Part shown: positions 24,363 to 36,000 of the stretch, one piece after another
How positions within the stretch are numbered: the first letter of the stretch is position 1
Layout: each line of letters begins with the position of its first letter
Assembly: GCA_051294375.1 (NCBI GenBank)
Contig: CM119267.1
Coordinates: forward strand, 13,966,710 to 14,030,709
Direction: 5' to 3'
DNA length: 64,000 nucleotides
Origin: Paraspadella gotoi
Lineage: Eukaryota; Chaetognatha
Notes under the pieces: model-generated
What the model saw: only the letters and a program-made list of their open reading frames with translations
Database searches by the model: none
What the model was told of the DNA's origin: nothing
Program-made: the position numbers and the translations under genes

Positions 24363-24733
24363 TCCTCGGCCTGTCCCCCCCTCTAGAGCCCCCTTCACTT
24401 CACTTCAGTACAGCACACAGCACGTGGGCTCACGTTTTCTTCGTCGCGCGTTTCAAAGAGGCCTCTTTTTATTCTCGAACCTGAAACGGCTCGACCCCGG
24501 GAGGCGTCCTTTTTACGATAGACGATGCTAAAGTGACGTACACCCTGCGATCTGAACCAAATGACGAACACTGTATTTTTTTTTTAATAGGCCATGTAGC
24601 TTCGCTTGATGTCTTTGTTTTTATTCACACCTTTCTTTTTTGACAAGAATATTTGTTAAAAATCCTATTAATCATGCGTAAACTTTTTTTGTAAGAGTTC
24701 TTGCACTTGTTCTCTATTTCGAGCAGAGAAAAA

Positions 24734-24993
24734 NNNNNNNNNNNNNNNNNNNNNNNNNNNNNNNNNNNNNNNNNNNNNNNNNNNNNNNNNNNNNNNNNNN
24801 NNNNNNNNNNNNNNNNNNNNNNNNNNNNNNNNNNNNNNNNNNNNNNNNNNNNNNNNNNNNNNNNNNNNNNNNNNNNNNNNNNNNNNNNNNNNNNNNNNNN
24901 NNNNNNNNNNNNNNNNNNNNNNNNNNNNNNNNNNNNNNNNNNNNNNNNNNNNNNNNNNNNNNNNNNNNNNNNNNNNNNNNNNNNNNNNNNNNN
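24734..24993. other. assembly gap (260 N)
   Basis: N run bounded by an A-rich stretch. Frames across it are not meaningful. Confidence 1.
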
Positions 24994-25333
24994 CCAAAAA
25001 GTTTATAAACACGAAATAAAAAAAAAGGAAGGAAAAAGAGAAATGACGTCAAAAGAACATGAGAGGCAGTTTCCTTTTTTTCCCTCTTTCCTCTTTTTTT
25101 TTCTTGCAATTTCATCCTTCTTTTTCCTCCTCATTCGTTTCATATTTGTCTTTTCTCTTTCTATTTTCGTTTCTGTTTTCTCCAATTTGTTGTTTATTAC
25201 TTTCACTTTCTGCAGAGTTAACTTTTTTTTCATTTTCCTTTTTTTTTCATTTTCTGTTTATTATTTTCATAAAAAATAATTTTTAGCTGATTTAATGACC
25301 TCTATAGTCTACAGTCTATAGTCTATAGCCTAT

Positions 25334-25485
25334 AGTATACTCCATTTTTAGAGATGAAACGAAAAATTCGTTGTAATAGCAATTTTTATTTAAAAAAAAA
25401 ATGCTATTAAAACAAATTTTTCGTTTCATCTCTAAACTATTTTAAATAGCAAAAAAGAAAATCAAAATACAAAGTATACTCCATT
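25334..25485. mobile_element. small hairpin (MITE-like) element with 13-bp direct flanks
   Basis: Inverted arms of about 38 bp (25348-25385 and 25398-25436; core TTTAGAGATGAAACGAAAAA) surround a short AT loop. The direct repeat AGTATACTCCATT occurs at 25334-25346 and again at 25473-25485. The right direct copy sits 37 bp past the arm, so it may be a target duplication with extra sequence or part of the element. No coding capacity. Confidence 0.5.
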
Positions 25486-25499
25486 AAATAATACTTAAG

Positions 25500-26616
25500 T
25501 TTAAAAAAAAAACATTTCCTTATTTTTTTCATAAAATTACTGCGTACCTTATTTTAACAATCATGCTTTCCTCTCGTTCTCTATCTCTCTCTCTCTCCCT
25601 GAAAATAGAATTAAAGAGAAAACCATTGAACAATAAACTACATGTTTTTAACGCACGTTAAAAAAATTTCAATCTTTTCTTTTTCTTTTTTTTATTTTCA
25701 TCATTTCTTATTCTTCTTTTTTTTTTAAATTTCAACTTTTCCCTTTCTTTCGCCTTTTTCGAATTCGCTTCCCTTTTTCAATTTTTCCTCTTGATCCCTT
25801 TTTCTTCGTCGACCGCTCAATCGCCCCGCATTCCTTTCCATCGATAAATCTTTACTTTTACTTTTTAGTGTAAAATTTCACAGTCAAAAGTGAGATGAAG
25901 GGATGTAGAGATGTCGGGATGTAAGCGGGGATGATGTTGTGATGGAGAAATGTTCGAATTTAGCGATATATAAATGCAATGATGGATGATGCTGTGATGT
26001 ATCTAGGGAAATAAAAATGTAATGAATAAGTATGTTGTGAAGTAGTGATATAGAAATGTAATGAAGAAGAATGTAATGATACGTAGGGAAATAGAAATTA
26101 AGGTGATGTAGCGATAAAGGATGTATTGATGTAGGAAAGGAGATATGCAATGATATGTGGTGAAGTTGATGCAGGGATGGAAGGATTAAGTCGTGAAAAG
26201 AGAACAGAGGGAGCGGAGAGAAATAAAAATGGTAAGTGGAACGAGGTGAGGAAAGGCGACAGGACGAACCTGTCAGGGAAGGATAAAGGGTGAGGCGTGT
26301 CGAATCAATTACGAGTTAGTCGCCGCAATGAAGGACTCAAATGAACGACTTAACCGAACGACTCAAGCGAACGACTGAAACGAACGACTGAACAAAATGA
26401 CTCAAATATGGTTTTTACTAAGAGGAATTCTTTAATGTCAAGAATAGCTTGACTATGACTATATAGTATATACACTGTATAAAGTATACCAAATAGGTTT
26501 GCCACTTTCTTATCAAAACAAATTTTCTCTCTATTGAGAGATTTATTGTCATGCCATTGAAGAGCGACTGAGTTAGGAGACTTCCTGTCCGTTGTAGCTC
26601 TCTTTCCTCCTCAACG

Positions 26617-26672
<56 letters not shown>

Positions 26673-27640
26673 TCTTCTCTTTCAATTCGCTCTTTACTTT
26701 CCGTTCTTGTCTTTCAAACTTTTTTTTTCCCTTTTTATTTTTTTTCTTCTTTCATTCTTCATTCTTTCTATTTTCTACTCTACTATTTTCTCTCTCCCCC
26801 TCGTTCCTCTTTTTAACCGGAACGAGCGGCGATAAAGATTCTTGATCCATTATCATTCCTTCACCGAATTTATTGCCTACGTATTTCTTAAGGACGAAAA
26901 CCCTTTTTTTAAAAAAAAGGGGAATTTTCCCTCATTCACGGGGCTTTTTTTTTTTTTTGTTGTTTTTCTTTTGTTATGCATATTAATTTTTTGGGTTTTT
27001 ATCTTCCGATTTTTCATCGTTGTTATCTTTCTTTTTCATTATCAAGACGTGAACAAACAATTTTCGAATATAAAAATAAAAATACGACGAGGTTTTTAAT
27101 AATTAGAAGCTGAAAACTATTACGAATAAAGAGAAAGCTGAGGGAAAAAAAGGAAGGAGTCTTGAAAAAAAGGAAGAAAAGGATTGCGGCTTTAAAAACG
27201 ACAAAAGAAACGAAATAGAAATAATGTCAGACTAACAACAAGGCAAACAAAGGAACAAATAGTTTTGAACCAAACCATATAATGATTATAACAATTAAAC
27301 ATAAGAGAAAAGGAACATAGAGAGAAAGAAAGAAAGAAACTGAGAGAGAGAGAAGAGAGAGAGAATGAGAGAGAGAGAGAGAAAGAAGGAATTTCCCGCC
27401 CTATTCAGACGTCCTTCTTTTCTCCATTAACCTTTCTCACTTTCTTCCCTTTTTTAGGACAAGGGTCACTTCCGGAACTTCGGAACTCACCCACTCGCCT
27501 TCTCACTTCTCACCCACTGGCCCTCTCGCCCTCTCGAGTTGCGAACCCTCTCGCTCTCTCGATCTCATCCTCTCGTATTTCGCAATCTCCTTCACTTATT
27601 TCTGAGGTTTAAATAACAAAATTTGTTACATTTCTTTTCC
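25500..27640. other. AT-rich intergenic DNA, no gene seen
   Basis: T/A-rich with ATG/GATG-like short repeats (about 25893-26180) and a CT tract (26619-26690). No domain or RNA gene seen. Confidence 0.7.
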
Positions 27641-27700
27641 TTGCACGTTGGATTGCGTGAACTCTAAAATCCCGCTACTCTCTCTCTCTCTCTCTCTCTC

Positions 27701-27987
27701 NNNNNNNNNNNNNNNNNNNNNNNNNNNNNNNNNNNNNNNNNNNNNNNNNNNNNNNNNNNNNNNNNNNNNNNNNNNNNNNNNNNNNNNNNNNNNNNNNNNN
27801 NNNNNNNNNNNNNNNNNNNNNNNNNNNNNNNNNNNNNNNNNNNNNNNNNNNNNNNNNNNNNNNNNNNNNNNNNNNNNNNNNNNNNNNNNNNNNNNNNNNN
27901 NNNNNNNNNNNNNNNNNNNNNNNNNNNNNNNNNNNNNNNNNNNNNNNNNNNNNNNNNNNNNNNNNNNNNNNNNNNNNNNNNNNNNNN
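27701..27987. other. assembly gap (287 N)
   Basis: N run beginning inside a CT tract. Confidence 1.
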
Positions 27988-28048
27988 AAAAAAGGAAAAT
28001 TTGTTGTGCTATAACATTAAGTACATTTGTGCCTACGTCTCGAGTTAA

Positions 28049-28124
28049 AAGTATTGGGCCTTGTCGAGATCATTGGGCCATAATAAAAGTATTGGGCCTT
28101 GTCGAGATCATTGGGCCATAATAA
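28049..28124. repeat. 38-bp perfect tandem duplication
   Basis: Two adjacent copies beginning AAAAGTATTGGGCCTTGTCG and ending GGGCCATAAT lie at about 28049-28086 and 28087-28124. Confidence 0.85.
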
Positions 28125-28190
28125 AACGAATTGGTCCGAGAAAGATGTTTTGGGGTTGAGGAGATTCTTAATCATTGACCCGTCGATTCG

Positions 28191-28340
28191 ATGGAGTCCG
28201 AACGCCGCCGTCTTAGACTGAAGGACATTGCTGACTTACAAAAAAAAAAAAACCCGCAACAGCCACCGACGCTGCGTCAACGGCATCCGTCGGACCGCAG
28301 CAGCGACGGCTGCGGCGGAAGCAGAAGGAAAAAAAAATAA
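28191..28340 (+). CDS. unrecognised 49-codon ORF (tentative)
   Basis: It starts MESERRRLRLKDIADLQ, a plausible charged helical N-terminus, then passes through a 13-A run (Lys) into a Pro/Gln/Arg/Ser-rich tail and stops at TAA 28338. The poly-A run is a likely indel site; the neighbouring frame continues open for about 100 codons (28228-28635) but soon enters CT repeats. There is no family match, so this may be a short first exon or chance. Confidence 0.2.
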   Translation: MESERRRLRLKDIADLQKKKNPQQPPTLRQRHPSDRSSDGCGGSRRKKK

Positions 28341-28418
28341 GACGAGATCGTCGACGACGAAGTTTCGGACAAAGTTTTGTGGTTTTTTCCGTAACCACCA
28401 CAAAACGAGAGAAAGGGG

Positions 28419-28502
<84 letters not shown>

Positions 28503-28520
28503 TCTCTCTCTCTCTTCTCT
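28419..28520. repeat. (CT)n microsatellite
   Basis: About 100 bp of CT repeats with TT interruptions. Confidence 0.95.
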
Positions 28521-28949
28521 CTTCCGCACGTTTGTTTGCGGCATAATTTTCCCCCCGCTAAAAGGAAGAAATACAATTAAAATCCATACTCTAAGACTGC
28601 AGTCGAAGACTGTCGTGAGCATAATCGGCGGGTAACTGGAAGGCTTGAATTTTGAAATAGCGAAAGAATCAAGAGAGTTTGAGAGAGTGGAAAGCGAAGT
28701 ATCAGCGAGATTGAAAAGAAGTAAATTTGAAAAATAGCAAATGGAAAGTTGGATAATGATAGTAGCCATAAATTAATGATATTGCACCGATCCTTGTGGA
28801 CTGGCAAGTATCGAACATGTAATTAAGAACTATTTGATCTTATTCATTTAAACCCTATGAAAATCTAACTCTACAATTCAACGAAATTAATACATAAAGT
28901 TGTCTTAATTAACTCATAATGCAAAAAGCTACCTCAAGTCAAAAATAAA

Positions 28950-28950
<1 letters not shown>

Positions 28951-28989
<39 letters not shown>

Positions 28990-29040
28990 CTCTCTCGGTT
29001 CTCTCTCTCTCTCTCTCTTCTCGTCTCTCTCTCTCTCTCA
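28951..29040. repeat. (CT)n microsatellite
   Basis: About 90 bp of interrupted CT repeats. Confidence 0.95.
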
Positions 29041-29099
29041 TTCCCCCCCCACTTCTCGTCTGCCCCCATCTTTTTTCCCCCGCCAAGGATCAACGGGCC

Positions 29100-31470
29100 T
29101 CATTACAGAAGCGCGAAGCGAGAGATGGAACTTTTTTTTTCCTTCCCCGTGGTCCTGGTCTTGAGCCGATTCGGAGGTTGGCTTGAGCGATTCGGAGTCA
29201 ACAGCCAGACAAGAAGAAACAGGATTTGAAAAAGGAATCTTTTCGACTTCTTTCGAACCGAAGCGGCGGTCAGGAATTTAAAAAAGAGAGGACGACGACG
29301 ATGAGGACGACGACGACAACGACGGAGGAATGAAAGCCAAATCCGTCCGATTCGCGATCCGACAGAGAGACAAAAAAGAAAATCGGTGATATGGATTTTA
29401 CACCCGACGGACGCGCTTCTAAGGCATCAGTGCGCTGTTGCTTTTGGAACCGACCGTCGCTGCGCATTTCCCGAGAAATAGGACCGATGGTGTTACGGAT
29501 CTACTTTTTTTTGGGCTATAAAGTCTAATAATATCCTCGTCTGTCTTTTATGAAGATTTTCAAAACTACTTGTTTCCACTATTTTTTATTTTTTATTTTT
29601 ATATATTTGTTCATGAAGATTTTACCATCTTAATCTATATTCTTTAAATATATATAATATTGCTTTCTTTAAAATATTTTACTTATCATATATCTAATAA
29701 CTTCATTTCTGGGAATGGGGAAGTCCAGTGTTGTCTTCTGGAAATAGGAGGACAGCATCTTCTACCACAACACAAGGTTTAGATTACAATCTGTCCTAGT
29801 TTTTCTAATAATATCACACATATCATTTCCTGTTAGAGAAAGTCAATTATATGAAAAAATCCTATATATTCTTAATTAGGCCCCCTGAAACAGAGCGGGT
29901 GGGAATGGATAATATTTTGTGTATGGGGGACCAAAGTTATATTTAGATTTTTTTTAAAAAAAAACTAATTAGGGATATAAGGACTACAAAAGCTAGAATT
30001 GTAATTGTTCTCGATAGGGGATACATACATGGAAAAAAAGGTCTATAGGGGCACCTTTTATGTCTATGAATATAATTTAAAATAACCTTTAAGTGAAAAA
30101 TAAATTTTTTCCTTTATCGCTAATTTAATTATTTCTATTTCTGAATATTTTTTATCTATTATGTTTATACAATGGGAAGGTCATCAAGTTGGGAACCATA
30201 TACCTACCTATACCCTATATAAAAAATATCAAGTTATTACTATGAAAACATTTTTCCGTCTTGGGAAAACAAAGGAGAAATATAATGGTGGAAAGAGGGA
30301 GGGAGACGAAGAGGAAAAGGAGGAGGAAGAGAGGATGAGAGCCGTTGGAGGAGGCGAGAAGAAAGTCGACGTGGGTCATATGAAGAGGAGGAGGAAGAGG
30401 GAGGAGGAAACGCCTTGAGTTTCGTGAGCTGATGGAGGTGGTCGACGTTTTAAAAAGATTTTGCGGGATGTGCCAATGTAAAATTGATAGGCGCGATCCA
30501 ATTCAATAAATTCCGTTCTCTCACCGATGTAAGCTTATTTTTTTTTTCCTTTTTTCTTCTTCCTCCTCTTTTCTCCTCCATCCTCTCCCGCTTTTGTCTG
30601 CTGTTCACCACTCCTCCTTCCTCTTTTTTTCTCTCCCAGACTCAAACTTGTGTCCCAGCCCGCTAAAAAAATAAAACCTTCTTACTCCTATTTTGATCTT
30701 ATTGTTTTTTTGTATTCGATTTATGTTGTTCGATTTTTTTTCTTTCCGTTAGGGGTGTTTTTTTTTTATATTTGGATACGGTAAAGCAGCAATGGACAGA
30801 CAGAGAGGAAAAAAAGGAGAAAAAGGAAAGAAAAAAAAAAGGAAAAAAAATAAGAAGAAAAGGAAAAAAAAAGATAAAAATAAAACGAAAGAAAGAAAAA
30901 TAAATAAATAAAGAAAAAAGAAAGAAAAAAGAAAGAGAAGAAAGATCAAGAGAAGAAAGAAAGAAAGAAAGAAAAGAAAGAAAGAAAGAAAGAAAGAAAA
31001 AGAAAGAAGACAGACAGACAGACAGAAATAGAGAGAGAGAAAAACGTATTCTGATTTCTTCAGCGACAGTGCCATCGCATGTTGCGAGATTTAATTTCAG
31101 CCATTAAGGAGCAAGAAAAAATTAAAAAGGAAAAAATACTCGCATTTCGAGATTTTCGTTACGAGTTTTGATCCCATAAAAGAAATTAAAAGAACTCTAC
31201 TCGATTTCCGATCCGATTCCGTCTTGAGACAAGAAATGTTCCAGGCTTCGTCCGTCGTTGTCGATGTTAGTGGGAAACGATTCAACAACTAAAGTTCATC
31301 TTCTTCTCATATCATTCGAATCGTCTTTAGAATCTTTGTTATTGCTCACGGACCAAAACATTGTTGGGGTGCGTCGGTTGAGCATTCGAGTACAATAAAT
31401 TCAAACTTTTTTAATCGTAACTATGATTATATTTTGTTGATTTGCCCTCCGGTTATTATGGATATTATCT
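29100..31470. other. intergenic DNA upstream of the delphilin-like gene
   Basis: No convincing gene. It includes a short (GAC)n at 29289-29325, AT-rich DNA to 30250, GAG-rich purine DNA (30290-30420), and A/G-rich GAAA and CAGA repeats (30800-31030). The promoter of the gene at 31571 should lie near 31300-31570, but no core element is clear. Confidence 0.6.
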
Positions 31471-31570
31471 ATGTTATTTAACTTACCACGACACAAACAA
31501 AAATTAAGGAGAGAATATCAGCAACAGCATCAATATTCAAGTCTTCATTCGACGGCCATGATTCGCCACA

Positions 31571-31819
31571 ATGGCGCCCACCCACATCCTCTTCGTGCCT
31601 CCCCGCCCATCGCTCCTCGCGTTCCCGCCGTGGGCCCGGCTCTCGGCTCTCTATCTGGGCGCCGACCTTCTAGTGGTGGGCGTGGAGGCGTGGTCGCGGC
31701 GCGCAGATTCGGTGGTTTTGGCGCCGGGGGACCAACTCATCGCCGTAGATGACAGTCGACGTGACGGGATACTCGGCCGACGGGCTGTGAGGATGGTGGC
31801 CAAGAGGAAGAGGATGGAG
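31571..31819 (+). CDS. delphilin-like exon 1: PDZ1
   Basis: The ATG at 31571 has a good context (CCACAATGG). The 83-codon exon ends at a GTAAGC donor in phase 0. Residues about 30-80 follow a PDZ fold: strand LLVVGVEA, then the carboxylate-loop-region motif APGDQLIAVDD, then a helix-like GRRAVRMVAKRK. In vertebrate delphilin PDZ1 also lies at the extreme N-terminus and has a GDQIL-type motif, which supports this start. The GLGF-type loop is not recognisable, so peptide binding may be atypical. A second frame through the same DNA (31471-31752) is Arg/Gly-rich noise. Confidence 0.6.
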
Positions 31820-33051
31820 GTAAGCGGATTGTAGAAGCTGGACAGAGGGTGAAAAGGATCAAATATAATATAATTGTATATACAGCATTGTACATAAAAA
31901 GAAAGGAAACTGTAAAAATTTTAGAGATGACACGGCCAAAACAGGACGAACAAAGTTACTTATGTATCGATTCATTTTGTCTCCATATCTTATATTTTAC
32001 TCGAAGGATTTTCTCGCCATCAGCCGAAATCACATTCCCTCATTTTTCGCAGGTGTCGGCACCCGATTCGCCACGCATTGACAAGTGGTACTGTCCACGG
32101 GGGTGCAGACGAGGTCGAAGATTCCTCCATCGAGCAGATGGCGCTACGGATTCACGTCATTGAGCAAATCCAGTTCAGGTTCTTTGTTTGCCTCAATACA
32201 TTCTGCTCGCGTCTTGTCTGTCCTTAAGAATGGCTCGTTTCATCAAAGCCTTCTTCCGCCCCCAATCAGGGTTGGCTCCGCGTCTTCCAGGATCTCCAGC
32301 TTTACAAAAACTCGCGTCCTCGCCCCGGCGACGTCGTCCTCTCGTAACGGACGCCGCGTTCGTCCGCATGCGAGATTGCTGGAGACGCTGCTGGTTAAGG
32401 CCGCTGGGTCGCCTGCAGCTGGAGTATTGCGGGCCGGATCAGCCGCCGAAGGAATCGTACCGCCAAACGCCCCTCCGTTTGACGCGCGGTCGCGGTCTTT
32501 CGGCGCTCGAGGTGGCTGATGTGAGGACGCGACAAGCATCGCGCCGTGGCTGAGGACTTTAAGAGAGATACGCGGAATCGCAGCGTAATAAAACATTATA
32601 AAACAGCATATAGTTTTTTTATATAATTAGTATCGGTCCACTTTTCAGACGTCCACTTGGTGACCCAATTCCTTGAACCTTGCTGTTTGACCACCCCCAA
32701 GCAAACGACAGGTCATCTCAGTCATCCGACCCTTCCAATCCCCCAAGCATCATTTGGCGCAATTCGACGAAGACTCAATGGGTCGAAAGAGAGAGGAAGA
32801 GAAATCAGGCGCGGCAAGGTCCGACCACATTTTTTCACCTAATTCTTTATTCTCAAGAAACTGGTAAAAAAAGAAATTAAAAGCATTAAACATTACAGAT
32901 CCCAACAATCGTCAACTCGATTCGGCCCGGACCTTCCTCCAGGCAGCTTCAAACCGTACTACCTCTCTACCACCATCAACGCCAACCGCAACGACGCAAC
33001 AAACGTCGATGATCAGAACGCCTCGTCGTCATTCGAACGATTTGGCGCGGC

Positions 33052-33091
<40 letters not shown>

Positions 33092-36000
33092 GGGCGGCGG
33101 CCCGTCAGCGGGCGTGAAACGAAACCGACGACGGACGAAGTTTCGGCTTTCGTCATCCGAGGATCCACCCGACGCGCGTGGAGCAGCTCGAGGTCGACGC
33201 GCTGCCGTACGCGCCGGTCTCGCCGTCGCGACGCCATCTTGAAAATCAACGGGGAAATGACGTGGAAGGCGTCGCACACGCACGTCGGTCAAGCTGCTGC
33301 AGGGTTCGGGATCGTTCGCCGACGCTGCTGGTGTCGCTTGGGGAGGCGGAGGAGGAAGCGGGAGATGGTTTTGGGGGAGATTTGTTCGATTCCTCCTTTG
33401 GGGTTGCCGAGCGGAGGGCGCGCTTTTCTCGCGAAAAGGAGTGGCGAAAATCTTACGGGATATTTGGAAGAAGAGGTGTGTTTGTTGGTTGGAATGAGGG
33501 AAACGAGGTCAAATTTGACAAATGTATTAATTCTTAAAATGAGCTCTGTAATAATGGGAAGCCAAGCCAAGCCAAGTTTTTGTTGTTGTCGTTGGTTTTT
33601 TGTTTGAATTGATTTTGTCAGCCGACTCCATTTCACTTCCAATCCCCATTCAGGTCGTAAAAATCTAGCGATCTCGCTTATCTCATCAGACCCCCTCAGG
33701 GAAGATGGATCCAAATCAGAAGCTGAGCTTTCGAAGAATTCAGCCTTGGACCGCCTTCAACCGGGGAGGCATCTTATCTTGGCAATGCGGACTTTCAAAG
33801 AGAAAGATCGGAGTATCACTTGACCAAAATAGCAGCAAATCAAACTGCGCAAGATCCTCGAAGATTTACTTCGACGATCGAGACGTCGCCGCCTTCGCGG
33901 ACCGGCAGTTCGACGACCTGCTGGACAACGACGCCAAGCGCGACCCCTCTGGCCAGGATCCTTCAGTTATTGCTTATTCGCACCAAGAGTTTATTAAGAA
34001 CGGGAGAAGGAAAAGAAGGAAATCTTCTGAGGTCGTTGGGTTCGCAGCGGATCGAAGAGTTGGAAAAGATCGAAGGCAACGGACGGATCGAGTTCGGGGA
34101 GATCCACCGATTCAAAAGTCACGAGTCGAAAAAACAAAGAGAAAATATTAGAGACATCGAAGAGTTAAAAAAGGCCCTCCTTGACCAAAGACGGACGACG
34201 ACGACCCCATCGACCTCGAAACGGAAAACTCCATCGCCTCAGGCTCAACCCAGTTTATCGACTCATCCGCCAAATGGAGCGAGAACGCCTGAACAAGGCA
34301 CGCCGAAATCCTGGGAGAGCATCCAGCACCGATCCGACGGCCGATTGAAGACGGCGTTGAGGCGACAAAGCTTCGACACGTTGCAGACGTTCGAGTGGAG
34401 GAAGTGACGGCGAACCTCGTTTGAACGAGGACAGTTGAGAGCGCAGAGGCGGATCGCCGTTTGAGCATCGGAAGATGCGGATGGAACGGAGGCCGTCCTC
34501 ACCGGCTCGTCGATGTGGACGCCCGGCTCTAAAGAGTAAAGGGGCGGTATGAGAGGCCGGCGACTCGCGCGGACGATGCGCTGGGAAAATCTCGTCGTCG
34601 AAATCCGTGGAGACTCCCAGGACGAAATGGTGAAGATGAGGAGGAGGCAGGAAGAGTGGGATGTTCACGTGACTTAATTTCGATATTTTCTCTTCGACAG
34701 TGAGGATTTGATGAAGAGTGAGGTCTTGGAAGAGGAGATAGAGCGTCAGAGTGGTCAGAGTCATCCCTGATCCATCTGCTACAGTGACGACAACGAGACA
34801 ACGGACACGCCCTTAACGACGACGAAATCGCCTCCTTCGAGAATTTCTCGTTGCCTGACCCTTTCGAGCGAGAAACAGACTCAAGAAGGGGAAGGGATCC
34901 CAGTAAGTCGACGCGGGAAAGAAACTCACCCATGGACCGGAGGAAAAAACTTCGTGCAGCAGGCCAATTCGAAATCTCCGCAGCACAGGACTAAATCCGC
35001 CGAATCAACTCCGACGAACGGAGACCAAACGACGACAATGTTCGCAAGCAACAATAACAGGCAGAAATTCCAGAATAGGCCAGCAACATCGCGTTTGTGC
35101 TTCCGGTCCGTCACAACGCCATGGAACTCCCAAGCGACGAATTACGCGAGGTCCGTCAACCGGGAGGAGTTGCCTCCGGACCCCACCTCCTCCTCCTCCA
35201 CCACCGCCCCCTCCTCCTCCGCCACCACCGCCACCTACAAAATCAGCCGAAGAAGAAACATCCTCCTTCCGTCGCGACCCGATCGCCCTCGACCGTCGCA
35301 AAGCCCCCTTGACAGTTCTGATGGCGGAGCTGCAGGCGCCGCGTCAACTCTTCCTGCTGCGTCCGGAGGACAATTCGACGACGATTGGGGACGGTCGATT
35401 GCGAGGGACCGTCTTAGGAAACATCGTCTGAGGCGCGAAAACTTCGAGATGGCCGTCAAAGACTATGGACGCTCCACGCTGACTCCGGATGTCGCCGAGG
35501 ACGTGGAAAGGGCGTTTGCCCGGAAGAGCGGAGACGGTTTGGGGGAGGAGGAGGGGATTCGGGTAAAGGACGTTGCGGTCATGAACAGACTCGAGAAGGT
35601 TTGATGTCGTGGAGAGGTTATATAGAATTGGATTGATGGATTCATTGAAATAATTGTTGATTTGAATTTAATTTACCGATCAAATGCGTATGAATTGAAT
35701 GATTGGTTTTGAATGTATTCCTTGACTGATTGATTTGATCGGGTTTTGATTCAAGATACGATTCCATTTTTCAGATTCCGTTTCTCAACTTCGCGTTCGC
35801 GATTTGATGTTTAAAACGCAATTTTGCAAAAAAGCAGAAAGAACCGAGCAAAGTTTTTTCGCTCATTTCCCTGCCGCCGAGGAAATCGTCATGAGCGAGA
35901 TGCTCGGCGCATTTTCGCAGGTCATTCAAATCATGCACGCTGAGCCGAGACCAAGGTTCGTTTGGTTTTTTTTTTATTTTAATGAAAATAAGCTAAAATA

